A DNA stretch of 64,000 nt from SHZI01 sp963802215 (GTDB taxonomy: Bacteria; Pseudomonadota; Gammaproteobacteria; Steroidobacterales; GCA-2729495), in the NCBI GenBank assembly GCA_963802215.1, contig CAWDHQ010000002.1, positions 434,001-498,000 of the forward strand. The letters are read 5' to 3'. This document shows positions 1 through 8,336 of the stretch, piece by piece; the stretch's first letter is position 1; every line of letters starts with the position of its first letter. The notes beneath the pieces were generated by a model. That model worked only from the letters and a program-made list of their open reading frames with translations. It made no database searches and was not told where the DNA came from. Both the position numbers and the translations under genes were made by a program.

Positions 1-251
1 GCACGGCGGCCGACTCTCTCGCCACTGCGGAGGCGCGGGCGGAGGCTGCGCGGGCGGGCTTTCGCATCGCAAGCAGCAAGCGGGATCTCGGCGTCATTAA
101 CCAGGTCGTCTTTCTCGATGCGCGGAATGCACTCACCGGCGCGGAGCTCAACCTGAATCTCACCCGGTTCGCGCTGCTGTCGAGGCAGGCGGAACTGGCC
201 TACGCCACGGCCGTGAACCCCCTGCCGCTTCCTGTAGGAGCGCCGAACTGA
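1..251 (+). CDS. TolC-like outer membrane efflux channel, C-terminal fragment
   Basis: Only the last 82 or so codons are present; the gene begins outside the window. The frame entering at base 3 reads without a stop to the TGA at 249-251. It contains the typical end of an outer membrane factor coiled-coil repeat: LDARNALTGAELNLN, then a helix ending in AELAYATA. In this family these channels span the outer membrane and join an adaptor and an inner membrane pump. The stop overlaps the ATG of the adaptor gene by one base, so the three genes form a tripartite efflux operon. The last codons contain GTAGGAGCGCC (234-244), which resembles the REP core found elsewhere in the window. Confidence 0.8.
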   Translation, partial: TAADSLATAEARAEAARAGFRIASSKRDLGVINQVVFLDARNALTGAELNLNLTRFALLSRQAELAYATAVNPLPLPVGAPN

Positions 252-1339
252 TGAACTCCCCGAGTCCCATCTTGCGTGATCGCCATTGGGGATCCCCGGT
301 CGCGGCAACCACATTACTGGCCCTGCTGGTCGCCGCGTGCGGGCCGACGGAGACGGCTCCGGTCCGCCCTCCCACCCGCGTGGGCGCAGCTCCCGTGACG
401 ACCGGTCCCGCACAGCCACCCGTGCTGACCAGCGGGGTAATCACTACCCGCGAGGAACTGCGGCTGTCGTTCAAGATTGCGGGCATCGTCCGCAAGATCA
501 GCGTCAACGAGGGCGAAGCAGTGCGGGCGGGCCAGGAGCTGGCGGCGCTCGAACTCACCGAGGTGGACGCCCAGCTTGAGCAGGCCCGGCAACTGGCCGA
601 CAAGGCCGAGCGGGATCTTGGGCGCAGCATCAAGCTGCGAGCCGACGAGGTCATCAGCGAAGAGGAACTGGAGGCTCTCCGCACCCAGGCCGCTGTCGCC
701 CGGGCCGCGCTGAGGGCCGCCGAATTCAATCGGAATTTCTCGACCATCTCGGCGCTCCGCGACGGCGTCGTGCTTCGCAAGCTGGTCGAGGAGCGGGAGT
801 TCGTCCAGGCGGGGCAGGCCGTCCTCGTGGTGGGGCCGAAGGCGGGGGGCTACATCGTCCGCGCCGCCCTCTCGGACCGGGACGTGGTCCGGTTGCGCCT
901 GGGCGATCCGGCGAGCGTCACGACCGATGCCTTCCCCGGGCAGTCGTTCCAGGGAAGGGTGACGGTGCTGCCGGGAGCGGCGGATGCTGCCAGTGGCCTG
1001 TTCGACATCGAGGTTGAGCTGGCTCCGGCCCCGGTCCGGCTGGTGAGCGGGCTCTCGGCGCGATTGCGGATTGATCCCGCGGCAGCCAGCGAATCGACCT
1101 TGCCGTACGCGCCAGTTGCAGCGGTGATCGAAGCGGATGGCGATCAGGCCGCCGTGTTCGTCGTCGAGGGTGGCGCCGCCCGCCGTCGCCCGGTAAGCAT
1201 CGCCTTCATCGCGCCCACCGCCGTCGCCATCGCCAGCGGGCTGACGGCTGGCGAGACGGTCGTCACCGACGGAGCCCTGTACCTGGAGGATGGCGAGAAG
1301 ATCCAGCTCATCCAGCCGCCGGCGACCGCCGCCCAATGA
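251..1339 (+). CDS. RND efflux periplasmic adaptor (membrane fusion protein), lipoprotein
   Basis: A 362-residue HlyD/AcrA-family adaptor that would link the inner membrane RND pump to the outer membrane channel. The N-terminus has a hydrophobic stretch ending in a lipobox (LVAAC, Cys30), so it is probably a lipoprotein. A barrel-sandwich half motif (GIVRKISVNEGEAVRAGQEL) is followed by a helical hairpin with alternating Glu/Arg/Ala (about residues 110-160). The second lipoyl half (STISALRDGVVLRKLVEEREFVQAGQ) and a beta-barrel region follow. The start overlaps the upstream stop and its own stop overlaps the pump start (ATGA), so translation is coupled. The substrate cannot be read from sequence. 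Confidence 0.93.
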   Translation: MNSPSPILRDRHWGSPVAATTLLALLVAACGPTETAPVRPPTRVGAAPVTTGPAQPPVLTSGVITTREELRLSFKIAGIVRKISVNEGEAVRAGQELAALELTEVDAQLEQARQLADKAERDLGRSIKLRADEVISEEELEALRTQAAVARAALRAAEFNRNFSTISALRDGVVLRKLVEEREFVQAGQAVLVVGPKAGGYIVRAALSDRDVVRLRLGDPASVTTDAFPGQSFQGRVTVLPGAADAASGLFDIEVELAPAPVRLVSGLSARLRIDPAAASESTLPYAPVAAVIEADGDQAAVFVVEGGAARRRPVSIAFIAPTAVAIASGLTAGETVVTDGALYLEDGEKIQLIQPPATAAQ

Positions 1340-4300
1340 CCCTGCTCGAGTACCCGATCCGGCGCTTCCAGCCGACGCTCGTCGCCTTCCTCTGCCTGGT
1401 CGCGATGGGCATCTACGCGTTCGTGAACGTCCCGCGCGAGGAGGATCCCTACTTCAAGATATCGGCATTCTTCATTACGGTGATCCTTCCGGGTGCGGAT
1501 CCCATCGACCTCGAGCGACTTGTGGCAAAGCCCATCGAGGACAAGCTTGCTGAGCTGGATGACGTCAAGGACATCGAAAGCACGGTCCGGGACAATGTTG
1601 CACTGGTGGTCATCAAGTTCGAGGCATTCACAGATCCCGACGAGAAGTACGACGAGGTCCAGCGGGAGATCAACGCGCTCCGTCTGAGCCTGCCGGGCGA
1701 GATATCCCGGCTCGAGATCCGGAAGTTCAGTCCCGCGCTCGTCAACACGGTCCAGTTCGCCCTCGTCTCCGAGACCGCGACGTACCGCGAGCTGGAGGAC
1801 CTGGCCCGGGACCTGAAGGATCGCCTCAAGACGGTTGATGGCGTGCGGACGGCCGAGAGCTGGGCCTTTCCGGAGCGGGAGTTGCGAGTGGAGGTCGACC
1901 TTCGCCGGATGGCGGAGCTCAACGTCACTCCCGGTGCCCTTGTGGAGGCGCTGCAGAGTGAGAACAGCGATGTGCCGGCAGGGACCATCGACCTGGGTTC
2001 CCGCAGCTTCACGCTGAAGACATCCGGTAGCTACCAGTCCCTGGACGAGGTGAGGGATACAGTCATTGCCGGCCGGACGGGGGCCATCACCCGCGTCAGG
2101 GATGTCGCCACTGTGTACTGGGCGGACCAGCCCTGGAGCTACCTCGGCCGCTTCAACGGCGAGCGTGCGGTATTCGTCACGGCGAACCAGAAGGACGGCT
2201 TCAACATCCTCAAGGTTCGCGACGGGATCGCGGCCGTGGTGGATGACTTCCAGACGCAGATCCCCGGTCGCATCAGGCTCGAGTGGGGTTTCGATCAGTC
2301 ACAGAACGTCGCAAGGCGCCTGAACCGACTGTCACTGGATCTCGCGATGGCAATTGCCCTGGTCAGCATCACACTGCTTCCTCTCGGCCTGCGTGCGGCC
2401 GGGATCGTGATGATCTCGATTCCCTTGTCGCTTTCCTTCGGGCTGGCCTGCATCTATTTCCTGGGCTTCTCCCTCAACCAGCTTTCCATCGCAGGGTTCG
2501 TCCTGGCCCTGGGGCTCCTGGTGGATGACTCCATCGTCGTGGTGGAGAACATCAGTCGACACCTGAGAATGGGCTATGGCCGGGCCGAGGCAGCTCTGAA
2601 GGGGACCCAGCAGATCTTCCAGGCGATCCTGGGGTGCACGGCCACCCTGATCTTTGCCTTCCTGCCCCTGATGGTGCTCCCCGAAACGGCCGGGAAGTTC
2701 ATCCGGGTGCTGCCCACGACGGTCATCACGACCATCACCGGTTCGCTGCTCATCGCGCTCTTCATCATCCCGTTCATCGCGAGCCGCGTCCTTCAGCCCG
2801 CGGCAGAGGCCGACGGTAGCCCGTCCTTGCAACGGCTGATGAGCCTGATCGAGCGCTGGTATCGACCGGCACTTGAGTTCTGCCTGGCGCGCCCGGTCGG
2901 CACGGCCGTCGTGGCCATCGGCGGTTCACTGGCCCTGACGGCGCTTCTGGTGCCTATCGTCGGCTCGAGCCTCTTCCCCAAGGCCAACACACCGGCTTTC
3001 GTGGTCAAGATCGAGACGCCGAATGGCTCCAGCCTTGCCGCGACCGACGCGGCGCTGCGCTTCGTGGAGGCCAGGCTCGGCAGGATTCCGGATGTACAGA
3101 GCTACTTTGCGAACCTCGGGCACGGCAATCCGCAGGTCTTCTACAACCAGGTGCCAAGGGAGGATGCTGCCAACTATGCCGAGGTCTTCGTGCAGCTGAA
3201 GCGCTACAGCACCCGTGGAACGCCCCGTCAGCTCGAGGTCCTGCGACGCGACCTGGCCCAGTATCCGAACGCCCGGATCCTGGTGGACGAGTTCGTCAAC
3301 GGTCCGCCGATCAGCGCGCCAATCGCCGTGCGCATCATAGGTCCCGAACTCGGCACGCTGGAGAGTCTGTCGCGGGAGCTTGAGGCCCTGATCCGGAATG
3401 TCCCCGGGACCAGGGACGTGGACAATCCGTTGCGCGTGCCGCGGACCAACCTGCGCCTGGCCGTTGATCCGCAGAAGGCGAGCCAGCTTGGGGTTCCGAC
3501 CGTCGCCTTCGATCAGGCAGTACGGCTGTCGGTCTCCGGCATCGAGGTCGGAAAGTACAAGGAAGCGGACGGCGAGCAGTACGGCATCGTGGTTCGCTCG
3601 CCCGTGGGGAGCCGCCCCGATCTTTCCGCCCTCGCCGAGATCCGCATTCCCGGCGGCAGCGGACAGTCGTTGCCCCTGTCGCAGCTCGCCACGCTGGAGT
3701 TCGAGAAGGCGCCCACACAGATCCAGCGGTACGACCGCGAGCGGTCAGTAACCGTGGATGCGGATGTCGAGCGGGGCCTGAATACGGCCAAGGTGACCGC
3801 GGCCGTCGTGCGGAAGCTGGATGATTTCGAATGGCCAAGGGGCTACCGCTACGTCCTGGGCGGTGAGGCCGAGTCTGGATCCGAGTCCTTCAGTGGTGTT
3901 GGTACGGCCGCCATCGTTGCCCTGTTCGGCATCTTCGCCGTGCTCGTCCTCGAGTTCGGCAGCTTCAAGTCGACGCTAATCGTTCTGACGGTTGTGCCCA
4001 TTGGCCTTGTCGGCGGCTTCATCGCGCTCCTCCTCACTGGCAACAGCGTGTCGTTCACGGCCAGCATCGGCCTCATCGCGCTGATCGGCATCGAGATCAA
4101 GAACTCCATCCTGCTGGTGGACTTCACGAACCAGTTGCGCGCGCACGGCGTGGGACTGGATGAGGCCATCGAGCGCGCCGGCGAAACCCGCTTCGTGCCC
4201 ATACTGCTGACGTCCGCGACGGCGATCGGCGGCCTGCTGCCACTGGCCCTGCAAAACGTCGGCCTTTACAGCCCCATGGCCTGGGTCATCATCGGGGGGC

Positions 4301-4395
4301 TGGTCACCAGCACCTTCCTGGCGCGACTTGTGACACCCGTGATGTACAAGCTCTTTACGCCAGACGTGGAGGTGAAGCCGGCGCCGTTTGCCTAG
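1336..4395 (+). CDS. RND-family efflux pump permease (AcrB/MexF-like)
   Basis: A 1019-residue inner membrane proton/drug antiporter of the usual RND length. The N-terminus (LEYPIRRFQPTLVAFLCLVAMG) is TM1, followed by the large periplasmic porter domain. TM4 carries the proton-relay pair in GLLVDDSIVVVEN (Asp397, Asp398). TM10 carries the partner lysine in GIEIKNSILLVDF (Lys922). A second periplasmic loop and TM8-12 complete the duplicated fold. It overlaps the adaptor by 4 nt and is the last gene of the efflux operon. The HAE-type versus metal-type substrate class is not certain; the double Asp in TM4 favours a hydrophobe/drug pump. Confidence 0.95.
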   Translation: MTLLEYPIRRFQPTLVAFLCLVAMGIYAFVNVPREEDPYFKISAFFITVILPGADPIDLERLVAKPIEDKLAELDDVKDIESTVRDNVALVVIKFEAFTDPDEKYDEVQREINALRLSLPGEISRLEIRKFSPALVNTVQFALVSETATYRELEDLARDLKDRLKTVDGVRTAESWAFPERELRVEVDLRRMAELNVTPGALVEALQSENSDVPAGTIDLGSRSFTLKTSGSYQSLDEVRDTVIAGRTGAITRVRDVATVYWADQPWSYLGRFNGERAVFVTANQKDGFNILKVRDGIAAVVDDFQTQIPGRIRLEWGFDQSQNVARRLNRLSLDLAMAIALVSITLLPLGLRAAGIVMISIPLSLSFGLACIYFLGFSLNQLSIAGFVLALGLLVDDSIVVVENISRHLRMGYGRAEAALKGTQQIFQAILGCTATLIFAFLPLMVLPETAGKFIRVLPTTVITTITGSLLIALFIIPFIASRVLQPAAEADGSPSLQRLMSLIERWYRPALEFCLARPVGTAVVAIGGSLALTALLVPIVGSSLFPKANTPAFVVKIETPNGSSLAATDAALRFVEARLGRIPDVQSYFANLGHGNPQVFYNQVPREDAANYAEVFVQLKRYSTRGTPRQLEVLRRDLAQYPNARILVDEFVNGPPISAPIAVRIIGPELGTLESLSRELEALIRNVPGTRDVDNPLRVPRTNLRLAVDPQKASQLGVPTVAFDQAVRLSVSGIEVGKYKEADGEQYGIVVRSPVGSRPDLSALAEIRIPGGSGQSLPLSQLATLEFEKAPTQIQRYDRERSVTVDADVERGLNTAKVTAAVVRKLDDFEWPRGYRYVLGGEAESGSESFSGVGTAAIVALFGIFAVLVLEFGSFKSTLIVLTVVPIGLVGGFIALLLTGNSVSFTASIGLIALIGIEIKNSILLVDFTNQLRAHGVGLDEAIERAGETRFVPILLTSATAIGGLLPLALQNVGLYSPMAWVIIGGLVTSTFLARLVTPVMYKLFTPDVEVKPAPFA

Positions 4396-4464
4396 CCGGC
4401 GTTTGCATATTCGTGACGGGCTTCACGACACCCGGACCGCGCCCGGCGCGAGGATCAGGCTGTC

Positions 4465-4923
4465 ATGAGCGAATCGCACCGACGCGTTCCCAGCCAGGAC
4501 CGGCAAGGCGACAACATCCGCCTGCGCCACGGTCTGCATTTCAATGACTGCGAGGCCACGGGTCGCCATTCCCAGGTCTACCTGGACTACCTGTGCCGTG
4601 ACCTGGAGCCCTACCTGCTCGCAGTTTTGCGCGAGCTCGAGACCCGTGCCTCCATGGTGCTGGCCGGCGAGCCGCGCCGCCGGGTACTCGCACTACTCTA
4701 CGACCGGCAGGACAATGAGGCAGATCGGCTCGCGAGCTTCTTCATCCAGTGCACGGATGCGGAATCTCCCTGGCAGCTCGGCTTCGGCCACGTGGGCTCC
4801 GGCCACATGGGCATCACCGACGCCGAGCTCTGGCAGCGGCAAATCGACGAGTTCCGTGAGAACATCTGGATGACCGTGGTGAAAGAGAGCCGCAAGGCGT
4901 TGCGACGCAGCCCTGGCCACTAG
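4465..4923 (+). CDS. hypothetical protein
   Basis: A 152-residue soluble protein with no signal peptide or membrane segment. I do not recognise a family. Mostly helical composition with a central GFGHVGSGHMGITD segment and a charged C-terminus. It starts 69 nt downstream of the RND gene and ends just before the nuclease gene, on the same strand, so it may be co-transcribed. Coding is supported by normal GC-rich codon use and by the lack of a convincing alternative on the other strand. Confidence 0.6.
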   Translation: MSESHRRVPSQDRQGDNIRLRHGLHFNDCEATGRHSQVYLDYLCRDLEPYLLAVLRELETRASMVLAGEPRRRVLALLYDRQDNEADRLASFFIQCTDAESPWQLGFGHVGSGHMGITDAELWQRQIDEFRENIWMTVVKESRKALRRSPGH

Positions 4924-4939
4924 ACCTGTACTCGCCCTG

Positions 4940-5716
4940 TTGCTTGCGGCTGCCTGCGGCGTGTCCGTGGGCGCGTGCGCCGACGACCGTCCCGGACCCG
5001 GAATCTACCTGCCAGCCACCCTGATCAGGGTGGTGGATGGCGACACCATCAAGGTGCGCCTCGACAGCGGCCCGATCGTGGTCCGCCTGCACGGCATCGA
5101 TGCCCCTGAGGCCGGCCAGTCACCGGGCAAGGCCGCCACCAAGGCATTGCGTGCCCGCGTGGAAGGCGAGCCGCTGGAGATCGAGCCCATCGGGCAGAAC
5201 GACGGCTACGGCCGGATGGTGGCGAAGGTCCTCATCCGCAGCGACGACGTGAACGCCCGACTCGTCGAAAGTGGCTATGCCTGGGCCTATCGCCGGTACC
5301 TGCGTCACGAGCCTGGGGACGAGCATTACTGCCGCCTGGAAGCGGAAGCGCGTGCGGCCGGTCGCGGCGTCTGGACCGGAGCGCCGGACACCTGGGAACC
5401 GCCCTGGGCGTCCCGCGCCAGGGCGCGGGACCGTGCCGCGCCGGGAATCAGCTATGCGGAGGAAACAGCGGAACGATGCATCGCTGCCATCGGCCGGAAG
5501 GAGCCAGCCCCATCGCGGGCCGGGCCTGACGCCGGTCCGGTGCAGCCTTCGGCATGCCGTATCAAGGGTAACGTCAACACCCGGAGAGAGCGGATCTACC
5601 ACCTTCCCGGGGCCGACTCCTACGCTGCTACACGGATCGACGAGACGCGGGGGGAGCGCTGGTTCTGCACCATCGATGAAGCGGAACGCGCTGGCTGGCG
5701 GGCACCCCGCCGGTGA
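4940..5716 (+). CDS. exported thermonuclease-family (SNase-like) protein
   Basis: Staphylococcal-nuclease-like domain at residues about 25-150: VVDGDTIKV, then VRLHGIDAPEAGQ, then GYGRMVAKV. These carry the family's calcium-binding Asp residues, catalytic Glu and both catalytic arginines. A C-terminal extension of about 100 residues contains a second motif region (CRIKGNVN... RGERWFCTIDEAE) common in bacterial versions. The listed TTG start gives a short, uncharged leader. An in-frame CTG at 4913 would give a better signal peptide (ATRPVLALLLAAACGV) and would overlap the upstream gene. No ATG or GTG exists between the last in-frame stop (4880) and 4940. The 3' end overlaps the convergent TPR gene by 89 nt. 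Confidence 0.85.
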   Translation: MLAAACGVSVGACADDRPGPGIYLPATLIRVVDGDTIKVRLDSGPIVVRLHGIDAPEAGQSPGKAATKALRARVEGEPLEIEPIGQNDGYGRMVAKVLIRSDDVNARLVESGYAWAYRRYLRHEPGDEHYCRLEAEARAAGRGVWTGAPDTWEPPWASRARARDRAAPGISYAEETAERCIAAIGRKEPAPSRAGPDAGPVQPSACRIKGNVNTRRERIYHLPGADSYAATRIDETRGERWFCTIDEAERAGWRAPRR

Positions 5717-6497
5717 TCCACGGTCCGAGTTTCCTGATCTCGTCCCGGACGTCCGCACTTCCAGGCCCAAGCTTCAGTGCCCGTTCGAAGGCCAGCCGCG
5801 CCTCATGCTCCTGGCCGAGGGCCAGCCTGACGCGTCCCATGTAAAGCCAGGTCTCGCTCTCGCCAAACACGGGTGCGCTGGAACCGGTCGGCCTCGAGGC
5901 GACGAATAGCTGCTCCGCGCGCTGGAGCTTGGCGAGGGCCCGTTCCTTGTCGCCGCCGAACACCGCGGGAGTCAGGAAGTCGCGGACCGCATCCTGGAAT
6001 ACGATCCACGGATCGTCCGGCGCTACCTTCAACGCTGCCGACATTTCCCGGGCCGCGGCTATCCCGCGGGTGGCCGCGTGCAACAGGTTGTGGTTGATGC
6101 TGGCCCCGAGGCACGACGCGTACAGGGCGCGCGCCTGGGCATGATCTTGGCGCCGGGTGACCAGCGGCTCCAGCCCGGCTATGCACTGTTCCAGGTAGTC
6201 CCTCGCCCGGTCCTTCGAGATTCCGGGCAAGGCGGACTGCCGCAGCCGCGCGAACGCCGTGTAGTACGTCGCCGTATCCTTCAGGCGCCACGCCTCGCCT
6301 GCCTTCCTCAGCTCCGTCACCACTGCGTCGATCGCCCGGCTGTCCCGCGCGTTGTAGGCCTTCTCGATGCGGTCACGGAACGGAACGAGGGCTTCGGTTG
6401 CCTGCGCGGCTGACATACCCGGAGCCAGGGCCAGTGCGGCGGATATCAGGAGGTGTGCAACGAAAGGCGGGCACGACTGCATGCCTGACGCGGGCAT
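5628..6497 (-). CDS. exported TPR-type protein of unknown function
   Basis: A protein of about 289 residues with a signal peptide (hydrophobic stretch HLLISAALALAPGMSAAQA) and helical repeat character. The clearest TPR-like pair is near the C-terminus (WLYMGRVRLALGQEHEARLAFERALKLGP). The ATG at 6497 is chosen because a GGAG lies 6 nt upstream; a GTG at 6509 and an ATG at 6482 are alternatives. It follows the MerR gene by about 18 nt on the same strand. The last 25 or so residues lie antisense to the end of the nuclease gene and look unlike the rest, so a stop may have been lost. The function is not known; a periplasmic scaffold is an inference. Confidence 0.75.
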   Translation of the reverse strand: MPASGMQSCPPFVAHLLISAALALAPGMSAAQATEALVPFRDRIEKAYNARDSRAIDAVVTELRKAGEAWRLKDTATYYTAFARLRQSALPGISKDRARDYLEQCIAGLEPLVTRRQDHAQARALYASCLGASINHNLLHAATRGIAAAREMSAALKVAPDDPWIVFQDAVRDFLTPAVFGGDKERALAKLQRAEQLFVASRPTGSSAPVFGESETWLYMGRVRLALGQEHEARLAFERALKLGPGSADVRDEIRKLGPWITGGVPASQRVPLHRWCRTSAPPASRRSV

Positions 6498-6515
6498 CGG
6501 CAACTCCACGGGTTG

Positions 6516-7373
6516 TCAGGCAGAAGCGGAAGGGCGCGCACGCAGTGCGCGCTTCAGTAGTCGCGCAACGGCCTCGGCAAGGGGTGTGTCCTCTGCCGCC
6601 AGGCCGCGTACCGACAGGTACACGCGACTGGTAATTGGTATCTCGGTCCATTGTTCGGGCGAGCCGGGTGGGTTGCGCCGCGCATTCAGCGTTGGTCGCA
6701 CCTCGAGCTCGCGGAGCAGCTCGCCCAGCTCGGCGTCGCCTGGCGAGCCCTCGGCTACAGCCGGGACCGCGGGCGGCGCCTGTGGCGCAGCCGCGCCCGG
6801 GTCGGGAGGGGCGGGACGGGATTCCTCCGGGTACGCCTCGGGCGCGGGCGGGGGCTCGGGCTTGTCTGGCCCGAAGCGCTTCCGGATTCCTGCGTCCGCA
6901 AGGCCGTAGCTGCGCCGCTCACCCGCGGGCCCGGTCATGGGCACCGGCGCGACCCGCATCGCCGCCGGCACAGGTACGGATGGGGTCCCGGGGCTGGCCA
7001 TCCCGGCGTCCGGCGGCAGCGGTGGGGGTAGAGGCGAGGGCTGGGGGCCTGGCTCCTCCGCGAACAGGGCGGTCAATTCATCCGCGGGCAGTCCCCGGTC
7101 CAGGAGTTCCCGGATCCCGGTGGCGTCCCGGGCGGCCAGGGCCCGGCGCATTTCGGCCAGCGTCGCGGTGAGTAGTTTGCCCTCGGCCTGGAGGCTGCGG
7201 ACCGCTTTGATGAACAGCAGGCGGGTGAGGCACTCGTCCGGGTAGCGGGTATGCGGACCCCGGCGACCCACCTTCGGCAACAGGCCGGACTGGATGTAGT
7301 AGACAATCGTCCGCCGGTCGAATCCCGTGGCTTCGACCAGCTCGGAAAGTGAATAGCTGCGGGCACTTGGCAT
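6516..7373 (-). CDS. MerR-family transcriptional regulator with long proline-rich linker
   Basis: 285 residues. The N-terminal MerR winged helix-turn-helix covers about residues 5-75 (YSLSELVEATGFDRRTIVYYIQ, then a wing with RRGPHTRYPDECL). A short helix follows, then about 100 residues rich in Pro, Ala and Gly. The C-terminal segment of about 70 residues (ending AEAVARLLKRALRA) contains a beta-like ITSRVYLSVRGL stretch. There is no Cys-rich metal loop, so a small-molecule or protein effector is more likely than a metal. It is transcribed divergently from the rhomboid gene; the 206-bp gap contains GACAGTGTCAACTACT just upstream of its start, a possible operator. Confidence 0.85.
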   Translation of the reverse strand: MPSARSYSLSELVEATGFDRRTIVYYIQSGLLPKVGRRGPHTRYPDECLTRLLFIKAVRSLQAEGKLLTATLAEMRRALAARDATGIRELLDRGLPADELTALFAEEPGPQPSPLPPPLPPDAGMASPGTPSVPVPAAMRVAPVPMTGPAGERRSYGLADAGIRKRFGPDKPEPPPAPEAYPEESRPAPPDPGAAAPQAPPAVPAVAEGSPGDAELGELLRELEVRPTLNARRNPPGSPEQWTEIPITSRVYLSVRGLAAEDTPLAEAVARLLKRALRARPSASA

Positions 7374-7579
7374 GCGGGGAGACTAGTGGGGCGTATAGAC
7401 AGTGTCAACTACTGGCAAGTCCGAGCCCTGGGCTGATCGACGGTCTACGAAAGGGGGCGATCGTGCTTACAAAGACGGCAAAAGTCGTCGAAAAGAGCGT
7501 TAATGTGACGCCAAAGCGGGAGAATGACAGGAGCAGGGCAGCGTGAAGCAGCTGTGGCCTGCTACCATCGCGACACCCG

Positions 7580-8323
7580 ATGTTTCCCCTCAGCGACGAA
7601 AATCCGCACTTCCTTACCCCGTACACCACCTACGCGCTGATCGCGTTGAACATCGCCGCGTGGATCTTCGTGCAGGGCCTGGGCATGGAGCCCACTCTGG
7701 GCAGTTCGGTGTGCACGCTGGGACTGGTGCCAGGAGAACTGCTGCAGACCCTCGCGGCCGGCACGACCTTCCAGGTTGGCCCGAATGCCTTCTGCACCCT
7801 CACGGACACGCCCAACTGGCTGACGGTCGTCAGCCACATGTTCCTGCACGGCGGCTGGCTGCACATCATCGGCAATCTCTGGTTCCTCTGGATCTTCGGC
7901 AACAACGTCGAGGATTCCATGGGCCACGCGCGGTTCGCCGTGTTCTACCTGCTGTGCGGGCTGGCAGCTGCGGCGGCTCAGATACTGGCGGACCCTGACT
8001 CGGGCATTCCCATGGTCGGGGCGTCCGGCGCCATCGGCGGCGTCATGGGCGCCTACGTGCTGCTGTACCCGAAGGTGGGTGTGAAGATGCTCATCTTCCT
8101 CGGCTTCTACGTCACGACGTTTACTGTCCCCGCGTTCTGGATGCTGGGCTACTGGTTCGTGGCGCAGCTCGTCGGCGGCGTCGGCTCGATCGGCGCCCAT
8201 GGTGGCGGCGTGGCCTTCTGGGCTCACATCGGCGGTTTCGTGGCCGGCGCGGCTCTGGTCCTGCTCTTCCGGGATCCGGAGCTCGTGCGCCGACACCCTC
8301 ACCGGGGCTGGCAGTCCGGGTAG
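7580..8323 (+). CDS. rhomboid-family intramembrane serine protease
   Basis: A 247-residue polytopic membrane protein. The family signature is complete: the L1/TM2 region with HMFLHGGWLHIIGNLWFLWIFG, the nucleophile in GASGAIGGVMG (Ser149), and the catalytic His in WAHIGGFVAG (His216). An insertion with two cysteines (about residues 48 and 75) lies in the first loop and could form a disulfide. It belongs to the short six-helix bacterial class without a cytoplasmic domain. Substrates are not predictable. A second rhomboid occurs at 48899-49624. Confidence 0.93.
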   Translation: MFPLSDENPHFLTPYTTYALIALNIAAWIFVQGLGMEPTLGSSVCTLGLVPGELLQTLAAGTTFQVGPNAFCTLTDTPNWLTVVSHMFLHGGWLHIIGNLWFLWIFGNNVEDSMGHARFAVFYLLCGLAAAAAQILADPDSGIPMVGASGAIGGVMGAYVLLYPKVGVKMLIFLGFYVTTFTVPAFWMLGYWFVAQLVGGVGSIGAHGGGVAFWAHIGGFVAGAALVLLFRDPELVRRHPHRGWQSG

Positions 8324-8336
8324 CGCGGGGCCGGTG

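Noticed and set aside
234..244. GTAGGAGCGCC in the end of the TolC-like gene as another REP element
   Set aside because: Only 11 bp without an inverted partner; it may be chance or a remnant, so not listed as a repeat.
7463..7546. 27-codon basic peptide frame from a GTG, with AAAGGGGG upstream
   Set aside because: Lies in the promoter region between two divergent genes; too short and no similarity that I can recognise.
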